DNA of 64,000 nucleotides from Neobacillus niacini (GTDB lineage: Bacteria > Bacillota > Bacilli > Bacillales > Cytobacillaceae), in assembly GCF_030817595.1 (NCBI RefSeq), contig NZ_JAUSZN010000001.1:3669001-3733000 (forward strand), given 5' to 3'. Positions 38,691 through 47,113 of this stretch are shown piece by piece. The notes under the pieces are model-generated. The model saw only the letters and a list, made by a program, of their open reading frames with translations. It did no database searches and had not been told where the DNA came from. Each line of letters begins with the position of its first letter. Position 1 is the stretch's first letter. Both the position numbers and the translations under genes were made by a program.

Positions 38691-39517
38691 TGGGTAACAG
38701 GTATACATGGAGAACATCAATCGTTGAAACCCTTGCAATCCTGCTCGGTCTAGTCTTTTTAGTCCCATTCTATTATGTGATTTCAAACTCCTTGAAACCA
38801 TTTGCTGAAATTCTAACCAACACATCGGCCCTGCCAAAAGTGTTGATGTTTGATAACTATGTTAACGCATTTGAAAAATTAAACTTTCTAACTGTATTTA
38901 AAAACTCGTTAATCATTACCATCGGCAGTAATATCGTTCTCGTTATCTTTTGTTCGATGGCAGCGTACATGTTAGTTCGAACAAAAAAGAAAATCAGCAA
39001 TATTATTTTCATGACATTCGTGGCTGCGATGATCATTCCGTTCCAATCGCTCATGATTCCGCTTATTAAAACGGCTGGTAACTTGGGACTATTAAACAGC
39101 ATGTGGGGACTTGTCTTCATGTATTTAGGCTTTGGATCGGGTATGACCATCTTCTTGTATCACGGTTTTATCAAAGGTATCCCGTTAGAGCTTGAAGAAG
39201 CTGCAATTATCGATGGCTGTACACGGTTTGGCGTTTTCTGGAGAATTGTTTTCCCGCTATTAAAACCAATTACGGTCACCATCGTTATCTTAAACAGCTT
39301 ATGGATATGGAATGACTTTCTATTACCTTCTTTGGTGCTTCAGGATCCAGAATTAAGAACGATTCCATTGGCAACGTTCTTCTTCTTTGGGCAGTATACA
39401 AAGCAATGGGATTTAGCACTTGCAGCATTAGTAATCGGTATTATTCCATTATTAATCTTCTTCTTCACTATGCAAAAACACATTATCCAAGGAATTACCA
39501 GTGGTTCTATCAAGTAA
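38690..39517 (+). CDS. Sugar ABC transporter permease, MsmG/UgpE type
   Basis: 275 aa, six TM helices. EAA loop E-L-E-E-A-A-I-I-D-G-C-T-R-F-G-V-F-W-R-I-V-F-P-L-L-K-P is typical of the second permease of CUT1 importers. Its ATG overlaps the preceding stop by one base (TAATG), so translation is coupled. Ribosome site AAGGAGG lies inside the upstream gene. Confidence 0.94.
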   Translation: MGNRYTWRTSIVETLAILLGLVFLVPFYYVISNSLKPFAEILTNTSALPKVLMFDNYVNAFEKLNFLTVFKNSLIITIGSNIVLVIFCSMAAYMLVRTKKKISNIIFMTFVAAMIIPFQSLMIPLIKTAGNLGLLNSMWGLVFMYLGFGSGMTIFLYHGFIKGIPLELEEAAIIDGCTRFGVFWRIVFPLLKPITVTIVILNSLWIWNDFLLPSLVLQDPELRTIPLATFFFFGQYTKQWDLALAALVIGIIPLLIFFFTMQKHIIQGITSGSIK

Positions 39518-39537
39518 TTTTTTTAGGGGAACACACT

Positions 39538-39561
39538 CTGCTGTCTAAATACAGACAGCAG
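39538..39561 (+). terminator. Attenuator-like hairpin between permease and binding-protein genes
   Basis: CTGCTGTC-N8-GACAGCAG hairpin without a strong T-run, in the 86-bp gap. Such intercistronic hairpins often stabilise the distal mRNA, favouring excess binding protein over permeases. Confidence 0.6.
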
Positions 39562-39603
39562 GGATTTAAAAATATATAATAATCATTTTAGGGGGAAAAA
39601 CAA

Positions 39604-40896
39604 ATGGCATTCAAAAAGTATTCATTGGCTGCAGGTGTACTATCCGCTTCACTTCTATTAGGCGCATGTTCGAGCGACAGTACTTCTGGAGATAAAAAAA
39701 GCAGCGGTGGTAAGGACGATAAAGTAGTAGTTGACATTTTCCAAGGGAAAGTTGAAATTGCTGATCAACTGAAAGCGTTAACAGAAGAATATACAAAACA
39801 AAATCCAAACGTGACTTTTAACATTGAAACTGTAGGCGGCGGTGCGGATGGTGCTGCAGCTCTTAAAGCAAAATTCGCCTCTAACCAAGCACCTGATATT
39901 TTTACAAACGGCGGTGACCAGGAAGCTCAAGTATGGAAAGATAAATTTGAAGATTTATCTGATCAGCCTTGGATCAAGGATGCCTTTGAAGGTACTTTAG
40001 ACGGAATGACCCTTGATGGAAAAGTATACGGTATGCCTTTTAATATGGAAGGGTACGGATTTGCCTACAATAAGAAGTTATTTGAAAAAGCTGGGATTAA
40101 GGAACTTCCGACCACATATTCTGAGTTAGAAGAAGCAGCGAAAAAGCTAGATGCTGCCGGCATTACACCATTCTCCATCGGTTATGCTGAATGGTGGGTA
40201 TTAGCAAACCACGGCATGAACGTACCGTTTGCTTATCAAGAAGATCCAGATGCTTTTATCAAAGGTCTAAATGAAGGCACAGCTAAAATTGAAGGCAATA
40301 AAGAATTCGATAATTACTTTAAGCTTTTAGATCTTACAATGAAATACGGCAACAAGAATCCTTTAACAACTGACTACAATACACAAGTAACATTATTTGC
40401 TACAGGTGAAGCAGCGATGATCCAGCAAGGTAACTGGATTCAGCCAATGCTTGATAAATTAGATCCTAACTTAGAAGTTGGTTTCATTCCGTTAGCACTT
40501 GGCGATGATCCCGCTCAATCTGATAAATTAATGATTGACGTTCCTAGTAACTGGGTTATTTACAACAAAGCACCAGAAGCTGATAAAGAAGCAGCAAAAG
40601 ATTTCTTAAATTGGATGGTTACATCTGAAGAAGGAAAAACAGCTTTAACAAAGGATTTCAAGTACATTCCAGCCTTTAAAACGATTGACGCCAATCCTGA
40701 AGATATCGGTGCTCTAGGTGCGGACCTTCTTAAATATTCTAAAGAAGGCAAAGCCTATCAATGGCAGTTCATGAAATATCCTGATGGAGCAGGTCAAGAG
40801 TTTGGCGCAACCCTCCAAGCATATGTAGGCGGCCAAAAGTCTAAAGAAGAAGCCATGAAAGCACTTGACGCAACATGGGCTAAATTGAAAAAATAA
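39604..40896 (+). CDS. Sugar ABC transporter substrate-binding lipoprotein (CUT1, MsmE-like)
   Basis: 430 aa. Signal peptide ending in the lipobox L-L-L-G-A-C-S with lipidated Cys at ~22, then a Ser/Lys/Asp linker and a cluster-B binding-protein fold. Motifs such as K-F-A-S-N-Q-A-P-D-I-F-T-N-G-G and A-M-I-Q-Q-G-N-W are usual in CUT1 sugar-binding proteins. The ATG follows AGGGGG. With the two upstream permeases it forms an importer for a mono- or oligosaccharide that is not identifiable from sequence. Confidence 0.94.
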   Translation: MAFKKYSLAAGVLSASLLLGACSSDSTSGDKKSSGGKDDKVVVDIFQGKVEIADQLKALTEEYTKQNPNVTFNIETVGGGADGAAALKAKFASNQAPDIFTNGGDQEAQVWKDKFEDLSDQPWIKDAFEGTLDGMTLDGKVYGMPFNMEGYGFAYNKKLFEKAGIKELPTTYSELEEAAKKLDAAGITPFSIGYAEWWVLANHGMNVPFAYQEDPDAFIKGLNEGTAKIEGNKEFDNYFKLLDLTMKYGNKNPLTTDYNTQVTLFATGEAAMIQQGNWIQPMLDKLDPNLEVGFIPLALGDDPAQSDKLMIDVPSNWVIYNKAPEADKEAAKDFLNWMVTSEEGKTALTKDFKYIPAFKTIDANPEDIGALGADLLKYSKEGKAYQWQFMKYPDGAGQEFGATLQAYVGGQKSKEEAMKALDATWAKLKK

Positions 40897-40908
40897 ACTA
40901 TACATTCA

Positions 40909-40942
40909 AAAGCACATTGGATTTTATTCTAATGTGCTTTTT
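40909..40942 (+). terminator. Intrinsic terminator of the ABC sugar operon
   Basis: AAAGCACATT-N12-AATGTGCTTT stem-loop followed by TT(A)G. It separates the importer from the SDR gene. Confidence 0.8.
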
Positions 40943-40956
40943 AGTACTAATCATTT

Positions 40957-41727
40957 TTGGGGGGTTATGTTATTTATCATTTAAAAGGCAGTGTTGCATT
41001 AATTACTGGTGTCAGTCATGAAAATGGAATTGGAGCCGCTATATGTACAAAATTAGCTTCAGAAGGTGCAGATATTTTCTTTACCCATTGGGGTACCAAT
41101 ATCGATTGGGTAAAAAAATTTGAAGACAGTCTTCGTGAGTATGGTGTTCGATGTGGAAACTTAGAAGTAGATTTGGCTAATCCGGGTGCACCATTTAATG
41201 TGCTGGAGATCGTCACTGCTGAATTGGGGTTGCCTGCTATTCTAGTTAATAATGCAGCTCATTCTACAAGTGATGGATATATGAATTTAGACGCAAAAAC
41301 ACTAGATGACCATTATGCAGTAAATATGAGAGCTACTTTCCTATTATCTGTAGAATTTGCTCGTCGGTTTAGACAATCCTCCATGCGTGGGGGCAGAATT
41401 ATTAACCTGACATCCGGTCAAGCACTTGGGCCAATGCCTGGTGAATTAGCTTATGCTGCAACCAAGGGGGCTATTTCGGCGTTTACCATTTCCTTATCCG
41501 CAGAAGTGGCACCTCTTGGTATTACAGTTAATGCAGTAAACCCAGGTCCGACGGATACTGGATGGATGGACGAAGAGATAAGGCATTGGATTTTGCCAAA
41601 GTTTCCGTTAGGTCGTATTGGAATGCCTGAAGATGCTGCACGCCTCGTTGCCTTCCTTGCTAGTGAAGAAGCTGAGTGGATTACGGGGCAGGTATTGAAT
41701 TCTGAGGGAGGCTTCCTAAGAGGTTAG
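40957..41727 (+). CDS. SDR-family oxidoreductase with non-standard start
   Basis: About 251-256 aa short-chain dehydrogenase. Cofactor loop T-G-V-S-H-E-N-G-I-G-A-A, N-N-A motif (L-V-N-N-A-A-H), catalytic Ser (L-T-S-G-Q), Y-A-A-T-K (Tyr-x3-Lys) and P-G-P-T-D-T-G are all present, so the enzyme is intact. It resembles FabG-like SDRs acting on 3-oxoacyl or sugar substrates. The only strong ribosome site, GGGGGG, is followed 7 nt later by ATT, not ATG. The TTG at 40957 lies inside or upstream of that site. The start is therefore uncertain. Confidence 0.85.
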   Translation: MGGYVIYHLKGSVALITGVSHENGIGAAICTKLASEGADIFFTHWGTNIDWVKKFEDSLREYGVRCGNLEVDLANPGAPFNVLEIVTAELGLPAILVNNAAHSTSDGYMNLDAKTLDDHYAVNMRATFLLSVEFARRFRQSSMRGGRIINLTSGQALGPMPGELAYAATKGAISAFTISLSAEVAPLGITVNAVNPGPTDTGWMDEEIRHWILPKFPLGRIGMPEDAARLVAFLASEEAEWITGQVLNSEGGFLRG

Positions 41728-41773
41728 TGGGTTATTATTTGCAAAATAAGGTTGCCCAAGTTTTTAAAAAGGG

Positions 41774-42116
41774 TTCCTTTTTCGGGTGCATTCTTATTAA
41801 AAGACAAAGGTATGACGTATGATTTGGCATGCGTCTTTTTGTCTATTTATCAAAGTTTCTCGGTTGGGGGATCAGGTTAAGCACCTGAGTGATTAATAGG
41901 CGGAGAAATTCCGCTTAATTCGTAATTTGTATTAAAAAAAGCTAAATAGACGGAGAAATTCCGCCTATTGGCCAGAAAAATTTGAAAGTGGGGGGATTTT
42001 GCTTTGATTAAGCGGAAAACCTCCGCTTATTTACCCCGAAACGAGCTCCATTCTTCAATTAACCGGAAAGTCTCCGCTTATTTTACTTTTGCTGGATACA
42101 CGATTATGGACAAGAC
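41774..42116. repeat. Palindrome-rich dispersed repeat, copy B (inverted, uninterrupted)
   Basis: 343 bp, the reverse complement of the family. It contains all four AGCGGA...TCCGCT hairpin modules, the AGACGCATGCCAAATCATACGTC terminator-like hairpin and both family edges. The stretch reading GTCTATTTAGCTTTTTTT then AATACAAATTACG on the minus strand is the uninterrupted form of the site that the IS256-family element occupies in copy A. It separates the SDR and globin genes. Confidence 0.92.
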
Positions 42117-42202
42117 CTCTTTACTCATAGAGAGTGAGTGAGTTTAGTACATCATTTTGGTGCAAAATAATGAACCGTATTACATGCCAACCTTTTAATC
42201 CT

Positions 42203-42595
42203 TTACTCTCTATCCGGACTATTAACCATAATCCCAGCAACTTGTGTTAACCGATCATAAAAAGCAAGTCCCGCTGGTTTATCATAAAGTCCAATTTCTT
42301 GAAAGGCTTCCTTCATACAGCGAAGCCAGCACTGCGCTCTCCTTGGTGTAACTTCAAAAGGCAGATGACGCTCTCTCATCGCCGGTGGTCCAAATTCCTG
42401 ACTGTAAAGAGCAGGGCCACCTAAGAATTGTGGAAGAAACATTCGTTGCTTCCTCATTATTTCCTCCATGTCCCCTTCAAACAGCGGTCTTAATTCAGGA
42501 TCTGCATAAACTTTTGGATAAAATGCAGCAACGAGCTTATCTATCGTTTCCTGTCCGCCGATCTCACTATAAAGAGATTTAAATTTATATTCCAT
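42203..42595 (-). CDS. Truncated haemoglobin, group II (YjbI-like)
   Basis: 130 aa two-over-two globin that binds haem and O2/NO in the cytosol. Family positions are visible: Tyr B10 in A-A-F-Y-P-K-V-Y, proximal His in M-R-E-R-H-L-P-F, and Trp G8 in A-Q-C-W-L-R-C-M. The ATG at 42595 is used because GGGGTG lies six nt upstream; an ATG three codons earlier is also possible. A promoter with an Fnr-type box at -41.5 stands upstream, implying induction under oxygen limitation. Confidence 0.93.
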   Translation of the reverse strand: MEYKFKSLYSEIGGQETIDKLVAAFYPKVYADPELRPLFEGDMEEIMRKQRMFLPQFLGGPALYSQEFGPPAMRERHLPFEVTPRRAQCWLRCMKEAFQEIGLYDKPAGLAFYDRLTQVAGIMVNSPDRE

Positions 42596-42622
42596 GTCAT
42601 ACACCCCTTTTACTTATGTTTG

Positions 42623-42666
42623 ATTATAAAGATAAAAGTGATGTCTTTTCGTGATTTAAATCACAT
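42623..42666 (-). promoter_or_regulatory. Fnr/CRP-type activator site and promoter of the globin gene
   Basis: TGTGATTTAAATCACG on the minus strand (core palindrome GTGATTTAAATCAC at 42651-42664) matches the Bacillus Fnr box TGTGA-N6-TCACA with one mismatch. TATAAT lies at 42628-42623. If its first T is at -12, the palindrome centre is at -41.5, the classic class II activator position. Confidence 0.8.
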
Positions 42667-42680
42667 TTTAAAAAAATACC

Positions 42681-43073
42681 TTATTTCACGCTAGGTGCGA
42701 CTAGTTCTACTTTTATTCGATCCGGATCCTCAAAAAATACCGCATAGTATTCTTGACCTCCAGCATATGGGTGCTTCTCCCTGTATAGGATGGGGATTTG
42801 TTTCTTTATTAGTATCTCCGTTATTTCATCAACCTGTTCCCTAGACGTTGCATGAAAGGCAAGATGATTTAATCCTACTCGGCAACGGTGATAAGGAACA
42901 TCCAAAAACCTCTCTTCAGCCTGAACAAATACAAGATAGGTCTCTTGATACTTCCAGCTAACCCCTAATTCCCATTTTTGATACTGTTCGTACCCTAATT
43001 CAGTTAGCAGCCAACCCCAAAAATCAACACTTTTTTCAAGATTTGAAACATATATCTCCACATGATGTAACAT
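42681..43073 (-). CDS. VOC-superfamily (glyoxalase-fold) protein
   Basis: 130 aa vicinal-oxygen-chelate fold. Metal-type positions are L-H-H-V-E-I-Y-V near the start, L-N-H-L-A-F-H in the middle and K-V-E-L-V-A at the end. It may be a lyase, dioxygenase or resistance protein of the glyoxalase/FosB-like group; the substrate is unknown. The ATG at 43073 follows GAGGG. It directly follows the SWIM-domain gene. Confidence 0.85.
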   Translation of the reverse strand: MLHHVEIYVSNLEKSVDFWGWLLTELGYEQYQKWELGVSWKYQETYLVFVQAEERFLDVPYHRCRVGLNHLAFHATSREQVDEITEILIKKQIPILYREKHPYAGGQEYYAVFFEDPDRIKVELVAPSVK

Positions 43074-43085
43074 ACTATCCCTCAT

Positions 43086-44744
43086 CTATTGTCTAATTTT
43101 CCCTAATTCATCTATAAAGGCAGGACGTTTTTGATATCTTTGTTTCAACTCTCCAATTAATTTGTGTGAATGAATGGTACCAAAGGCTTTTTTGTAGGTT
43201 TTTATTAGCTTACAAACATTTCTGTAACCTCGTCTGTCCGATGTTCCCTCAGCAGAAAGTTCAATATAATTAATAAACAGATCATTCGCTTCTTCAAAAT
43301 GACTCTCCATTAGGTATGGATACAAATCCATTATTAATGATTTATGCTTTTTACAATATTCTATTATTTGTTGCGTTAGTTTTTCTTCTTTCAGGATTTC
43401 AATATAGACAGTTGATTGGTATTGCTCTTTTTCAAAAGCTTCAATTAATCGGCCTAAAACTTCTGGCCATTCATCTTGTTCATATAACTCTTTTAATTTC
43501 ATATAATAAGAGTATTTATTATTAAAAAGAAACTCATAGGCCAATTTCCGTTGATTTTTCACATCACCAAGTCCTTCATAGGCCAGGTAACGATACTCCC
43601 TCCACTGATGCACCAGCCCGCGATAACTTTTGTCTACTTCTTCCCCCGAAATACAAAGCTCGAGAACTTTCTCATAATCACTATTTTCCAATGCTCTTGT
43701 AATTGCTTTTTCACGAAAATCGCTTATTTTAATATTCTTATAAATAAACTTTTCTGCTGCTGACGTTCCATCACATTTTTCTATTATTTCAAATTGGAGA
43801 AGCTTTACCTGTTTCTTTTCATACTCCTCACCCCATGAATTACCTGCTTTTTGTTCTAACATCTCCAGCTGCTTTTCTAGCTTTTTCCGTAAATCCTTCT
43901 TATGAGAGAAAATGGCACAAACATTTAATAGCCCAAAGCGCCAATCACTCCAGCCATCAAATTGTTTTTTCAAAGCTTCTTTTAAAATTACCTCAAAAAG
44001 CTTCTTTTGCTCTTTTTCATCTAAATGCTCCAAATTGGTCGTTACCGCTTGTTCAATAGTAGAAATAGCCCGATTCATAATAAAACTAACCCCGCCATTG
44101 GAGTCATCGCAAAATTGGATCATCTTTACAACGGGAGATAACACTTCTAGTGCTAGTAAAACAGCTGTCTTACTATCACCCATTTCTATCTTTTCCTGGG
44201 CTTTTTTTAGCGTCATCTCTGCCCCTTGCAGTGCAGAATCAACATGTCGCCAATCAATAAACCCATTACGTTTTGCATTATTGATATATTCTCTGATGAG
44301 TTTCTTACTAGCAGTAATTTCATCTTCATTGTTTGCAAACTTAAAAAGCAAGCGTTTTTCTATATCAGGATAATCATCAGAAATTTCAAGTAAAATACGA
44401 ACCAATTCATCCTTGTTTTGTTCTGCTAAAACCTGTTTTAAATCATTTTCTACCACTACAGCAGGTTCCCCGAAAGTCTTCATATTTTTCAATGCAAATA
44501 GAACTGCTGCCTCATGTTTGCAAAACTCCCCTAAGTCATAGGGGCAATCACAATATGATTCTTCTATTTCATCGTTTAGATTTAATGATATCTCTACTCT
44601 ATAAACTTCTGATCCATCTACCCTAGCCTTATATTTCTTTTTATCCTTGGTTTCAAGACTTACGACATGTCCCTGGTCAAAATAATCAAGTCCACGCTTA
44701 AGAATCCGATTGTCAATGGCTTGTTCAAAATCAATAAGCTTCAC
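43086..44744 (-). CDS. SWIM zinc-finger family protein
   Basis: 552 aa. An N-terminal SWIM zinc finger, C-D-C-P-Y-D-L-G-E-F-C-K-H (CxCx7CxH), near residues 65-77 is followed by ~450 residues of alpha-helical, TPR-like repeats rich in Lys and Glu. Bacterial SWIM proteins are found near SWI2/SNF2 helicases, but none is present here. A GTG at 44744, 9 nt after GGGGAG, is preferred over TTG at 44753, which touches the ribosome site. Function is unknown. Confidence 0.85.
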   Translation of the reverse strand: MKLIDFEQAIDNRILKRGLDYFDQGHVVSLETKDKKKYKARVDGSEVYRVEISLNLNDEIEESYCDCPYDLGEFCKHEAAVLFALKNMKTFGEPAVVVENDLKQVLAEQNKDELVRILLEISDDYPDIEKRLLFKFANNEDEITASKKLIREYINNAKRNGFIDWRHVDSALQGAEMTLKKAQEKIEMGDSKTAVLLALEVLSPVVKMIQFCDDSNGGVSFIMNRAISTIEQAVTTNLEHLDEKEQKKLFEVILKEALKKQFDGWSDWRFGLLNVCAIFSHKKDLRKKLEKQLEMLEQKAGNSWGEEYEKKQVKLLQFEIIEKCDGTSAAEKFIYKNIKISDFREKAITRALENSDYEKVLELCISGEEVDKSYRGLVHQWREYRYLAYEGLGDVKNQRKLAYEFLFNNKYSYYMKLKELYEQDEWPEVLGRLIEAFEKEQYQSTVYIEILKEEKLTQQIIEYCKKHKSLIMDLYPYLMESHFEEANDLFINYIELSAEGTSDRRGYRNVCKLIKTYKKAFGTIHSHKLIGELKQRYQKRPAFIDELGKIRQ

Positions 44745-44771
44745 ATCGCTCAACTCCCCTATTTATCAAGA

Positions 44772-44801
44772 AACCCATTGGTGCCTAAGCCTCAATGGGT
44801 T
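44772..44801 (-). terminator. Terminator hairpin after the ECF operon
   Basis: AACCCATTG-N12-CAATGGGTT hairpin between the S-component gene and the SWIM gene; the T-run is weak. Confidence 0.65.
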
Positions 44802-44818
44802 AAATTCTTATGATAAGA

Positions 44819-45367
44819 TTAATCTTCTGAAATCCTAGATTTTTTCCCTTTACCAATTTGCTTCCATGATAAAACTACTGCTAGTGTAACTATTGTACCA
44901 ACAATTGCTTCTGGAATACCACTTGTTATAGCAACTGTCCACGCTACTTCAGCGCCCATGTAACCTCTAACTACTGCCATTGTTAAAACTAGAACCGTAT
45001 TGGTCAAGGTTCCTAGGAACGCTGCAGTGCCAATAGCAAGATACTCACTTTTTCTACGTATTCCTACATATACAACCCATGCGACAACTCCAATAAAAAG
45101 TCTAGGCAGGATTGCCACTAATGGATCTTTGAATAGTGGAACGGTAGCATTTAAGAAAGAGGAAACACCAAAAATAATTCCGACAATCGCACCTACAATC
45201 GGTCCCTGCATAATCCCGCCAATTATCGCAGGAATATGCATGATGGTTGCATTCCCAGCTGCTGTAGGGACGGGAATATATCCTAATCGAGTTACACCTA
45301 AAAGTATCGCAACTGCACCAAGCACACCAGCAATAACTATGTTTCGAACCGTTAATGTACCTTTCAT
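44819..45367 (-). CDS. ECF transporter S component (substrate-binding membrane protein)
   Basis: 182 aa, about six TM helices, of the ECF S-component type. The N-terminal helix V-R-N-I-V-I-A-G-V-L-G-A-V-A-I-L-L-G and the I-M-H-I-P-A-I-I-G-G-I-M-Q-G-P loop fit vitamin-binding S subunits. The ligand (a vitamin, nucleobase or similar) is not readable. As the last gene of ecfA1-ecfA2-ecfT-S it forms a dedicated group I transporter, unlike the shared ECF module usually found in ribosomal-protein operons. Confidence 0.88.
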   Translation of the reverse strand: MKGTLTVRNIVIAGVLGAVAILLGVTRLGYIPVPTAAGNATIMHIPAIIGGIMQGPIVGAIVGIIFGVSSFLNATVPLFKDPLVAILPRLFIGVVAWVVYVGIRRKSEYLAIGTAAFLGTLTNTVLVLTMAVVRGYMGAEVAWTVAITSGIPEAIVGTIVTLAVVLSWKQIGKGKKSRISED

Positions 45368-45393
45368 TCTATATCTCCCCCTTTATTTTTTAT

Positions 45394-46236
45394 CTAAAAT
45401 GGAAACGGATAAAAAAGTAATAGTAATGATAATAATAACCCAATAATTAACACTAAATAATCACGCTCGAGTGCCTTATAAACCGAATAGGCACTTCTCT
45501 CATTTCCAGGAGTATAGCAGCGAGATTCCATGGCTAAGATGAGATCTTCTGCTCTAGATAACGCAATATTAAATAATGGGATAATAATGGGAAGCATATC
45601 CTTCGTCCTCTGAATGATTCTCCACCATTCTCCCGACCCAAAATCTGCCCCTCTTGAAGCTTGCGCCTTCATCATTTTCTCCATTTCAATCGCAAAGGTT
45701 GGCACAAAGCGAATCGCGATGGTAATAATCAAGGAAAGTTCATGGACAGGAAATTTTATTTTTTTTAAAGGACTTAAAAGACTTTGGATGGCATGGGTTA
45801 ATTCTGTTGTTGATGTGGATAGCGTTAAGACGCTGCTTAATAAAATGATTTCCACAAACCGCACGGCCGAAACAATTACGAGTCGAATACTCTCACTGGT
45901 AATCAAGATAAAACCATATTCAAAGAATACAGTTCCTCCAGAAAAAACATTGCCTTGGAAGATTAGTTGCAACACAGCCAAAATAATAATAAAGGGAATA
46001 GCAGGTTTTATACCCGATAACCCATAACTGACAGGTATTTTAGATGCCCAGAATAAATAAATAGATAATAGCAGACCCAGCGCATTTCCTACATAACTAG
46101 TATTGAGGGCTATGGCTAAAACAAGAATAGTGAACACCAGCAGTTTTATTCTTGGGTCCAGCCGATGAATAAACGACCCAGTCGGTACATACTGACCAAT
46201 GGTAATATTCCTAGACAGTTCAAATTCACTTGCCAT
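45394..46236 (-). CDS. ecfT: ECF transporter transmembrane component EcfT
   Basis: 280 aa with about five to six TM segments. The two coupling motifs that dock to the ATPases are present: A-S-R-G-A-D-F and E-S-R-C-Y-T-P-G, matching the family's ARG-type signatures. The ATG follows GGAGAGGTGAAG and overlaps the upstream ATPase gene by 11 bp, so it is translationally coupled. Confidence 0.94.
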   Translation of the reverse strand: MASEFELSRNITIGQYVPTGSFIHRLDPRIKLLVFTILVLAIALNTSYVGNALGLLLSIYLFWASKIPVSYGLSGIKPAIPFIIILAVLQLIFQGNVFSGGTVFFEYGFILITSESIRLVIVSAVRFVEIILLSSVLTLSTSTTELTHAIQSLLSPLKKIKFPVHELSLIITIAIRFVPTFAIEMEKMMKAQASRGADFGSGEWWRIIQRTKDMLPIIIPLFNIALSRAEDLILAMESRCYTPGNERSAYSVYKALERDYLVLIIGLLLSLLLLFYPFPF

Positions 46237-47113
46237 GATTCTTCACCTCTCCATCGGTAAGAACCTTTATGATTTCGTCAGCTGCCTCCGAAACCGTAAA
46301 AGCAGAAGTATCTACATTGTATCCAAGGTCTTTGAGCCGGTACAGCGCCTGCACGGTTTCCGGTGTTCCAATTTGGTAACGCTGCAATTTTTCCTTGTCA
46401 GTAAAAATATCTACTGGAGTACCTGATAAAACGTCCTTGCCATTTGCCATTACATAAACTCTATCCGCTAAATAAGCAACTTCTTCCATATTGTGTGATA
46501 CGAAGATAACGGTTAAGTTTTCAATTTTATTTAACGATTTAATCTTATCCAACAACTCATTCCGAGATCTTGGATCAAGCCCCGCAGTGGGTTCATCAAG
46601 AACTAATATTTTGGGCTTTAACGCCAGGATACCAGCAAGTGCAACCTTACGCTTCTGCCCGCCGCTTAAGGCAAACGTCTGGCGATCCTTCATTTCCTCA
46701 AAGTTTAAGCCGACCATGTTCATTGCCCATTTAACCCGTTCCCTGACTTCCTTGATAGGTAATCCCAGTTTAAAAGGACCATAAGAGATGTCATCACCAA
46801 TTAATTTTTCAAAGATTTGATCCTCCGGGTTTTGAAAAACCAATCCGACATTTCTCCTCAATGCTTTAATATCAATTCGTTTTTTCGATAAATCTATTCC
46901 ATCGATGATGACTTTCCCCGAATCTGGCCGAATTAGCCCATTAAAATGCTGGATGAGGGTTGATTTCCCTGAGCCAGTGTGCCCAATAATGGCAATACAT
47001 TCCCCCTCGTTTACGACCATGTTTGTCCCTTTTAAGGCCACATGCTCCATTGGGGTGCCTTTCATATATGTATGAAATAAGTTTTCTATTTCGATGATAG
47101 GTTTTCCACGCAT
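46226..47113 (-). CDS. ecfA2: ECF transporter ATPase EcfA2
   Basis: 295 aa ABC ATPase. Walker A G-H-T-G-S-G-K-S-T, Q-loop F-Q-N-P-E-D-Q, signature L-S-G-G-Q-K-R-K-V-A-L-A-G and Walker B I-L-V-L-D-E-P-T are intact. The N-P-E-D-Q Q-loop and K-R-K signature variant are typical of EcfA2. The ATG overlaps the ecfA1 stop by one base (TAATG). Confidence 0.93.
   Translation of the reverse strand: MRGKPIIEIENLFHTYMKGTPMEHVALKGTNMVVNEGECIAIIGHTGSGKSTLIQHFNGLIRPDSGKVIIDGIDLSKKRIDIKALRRNVGLVFQNPEDQIFEKLIGDDISYGPFKLGLPIKEVRERVKWAMNMVGLNFEEMKDRQTFALSGGQKRKVALAGILALKPKILVLDEPTAGLDPRSRNELLDKIKSLNKIENLTVIFVSHNMEEVAYLADRVYVMANGKDVLSGTPVDIFTDKEKLQRYQIGTPETVQALYRLKDLGYNVDTSAFTVSEAADEIIKVLTDGEVKNHGK

Noticed and set aside
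43912..44373. 153-codon open frame on the plus strand
   Set aside because: It lies wholly inside the SWIM-domain gene, has no ribosome site and no recognisable motif.
45000..45446. 148-codon open frame on the plus strand
   Set aside because: It is antisense to the ECF S-component gene, whose family motifs and ribosome site are clear.
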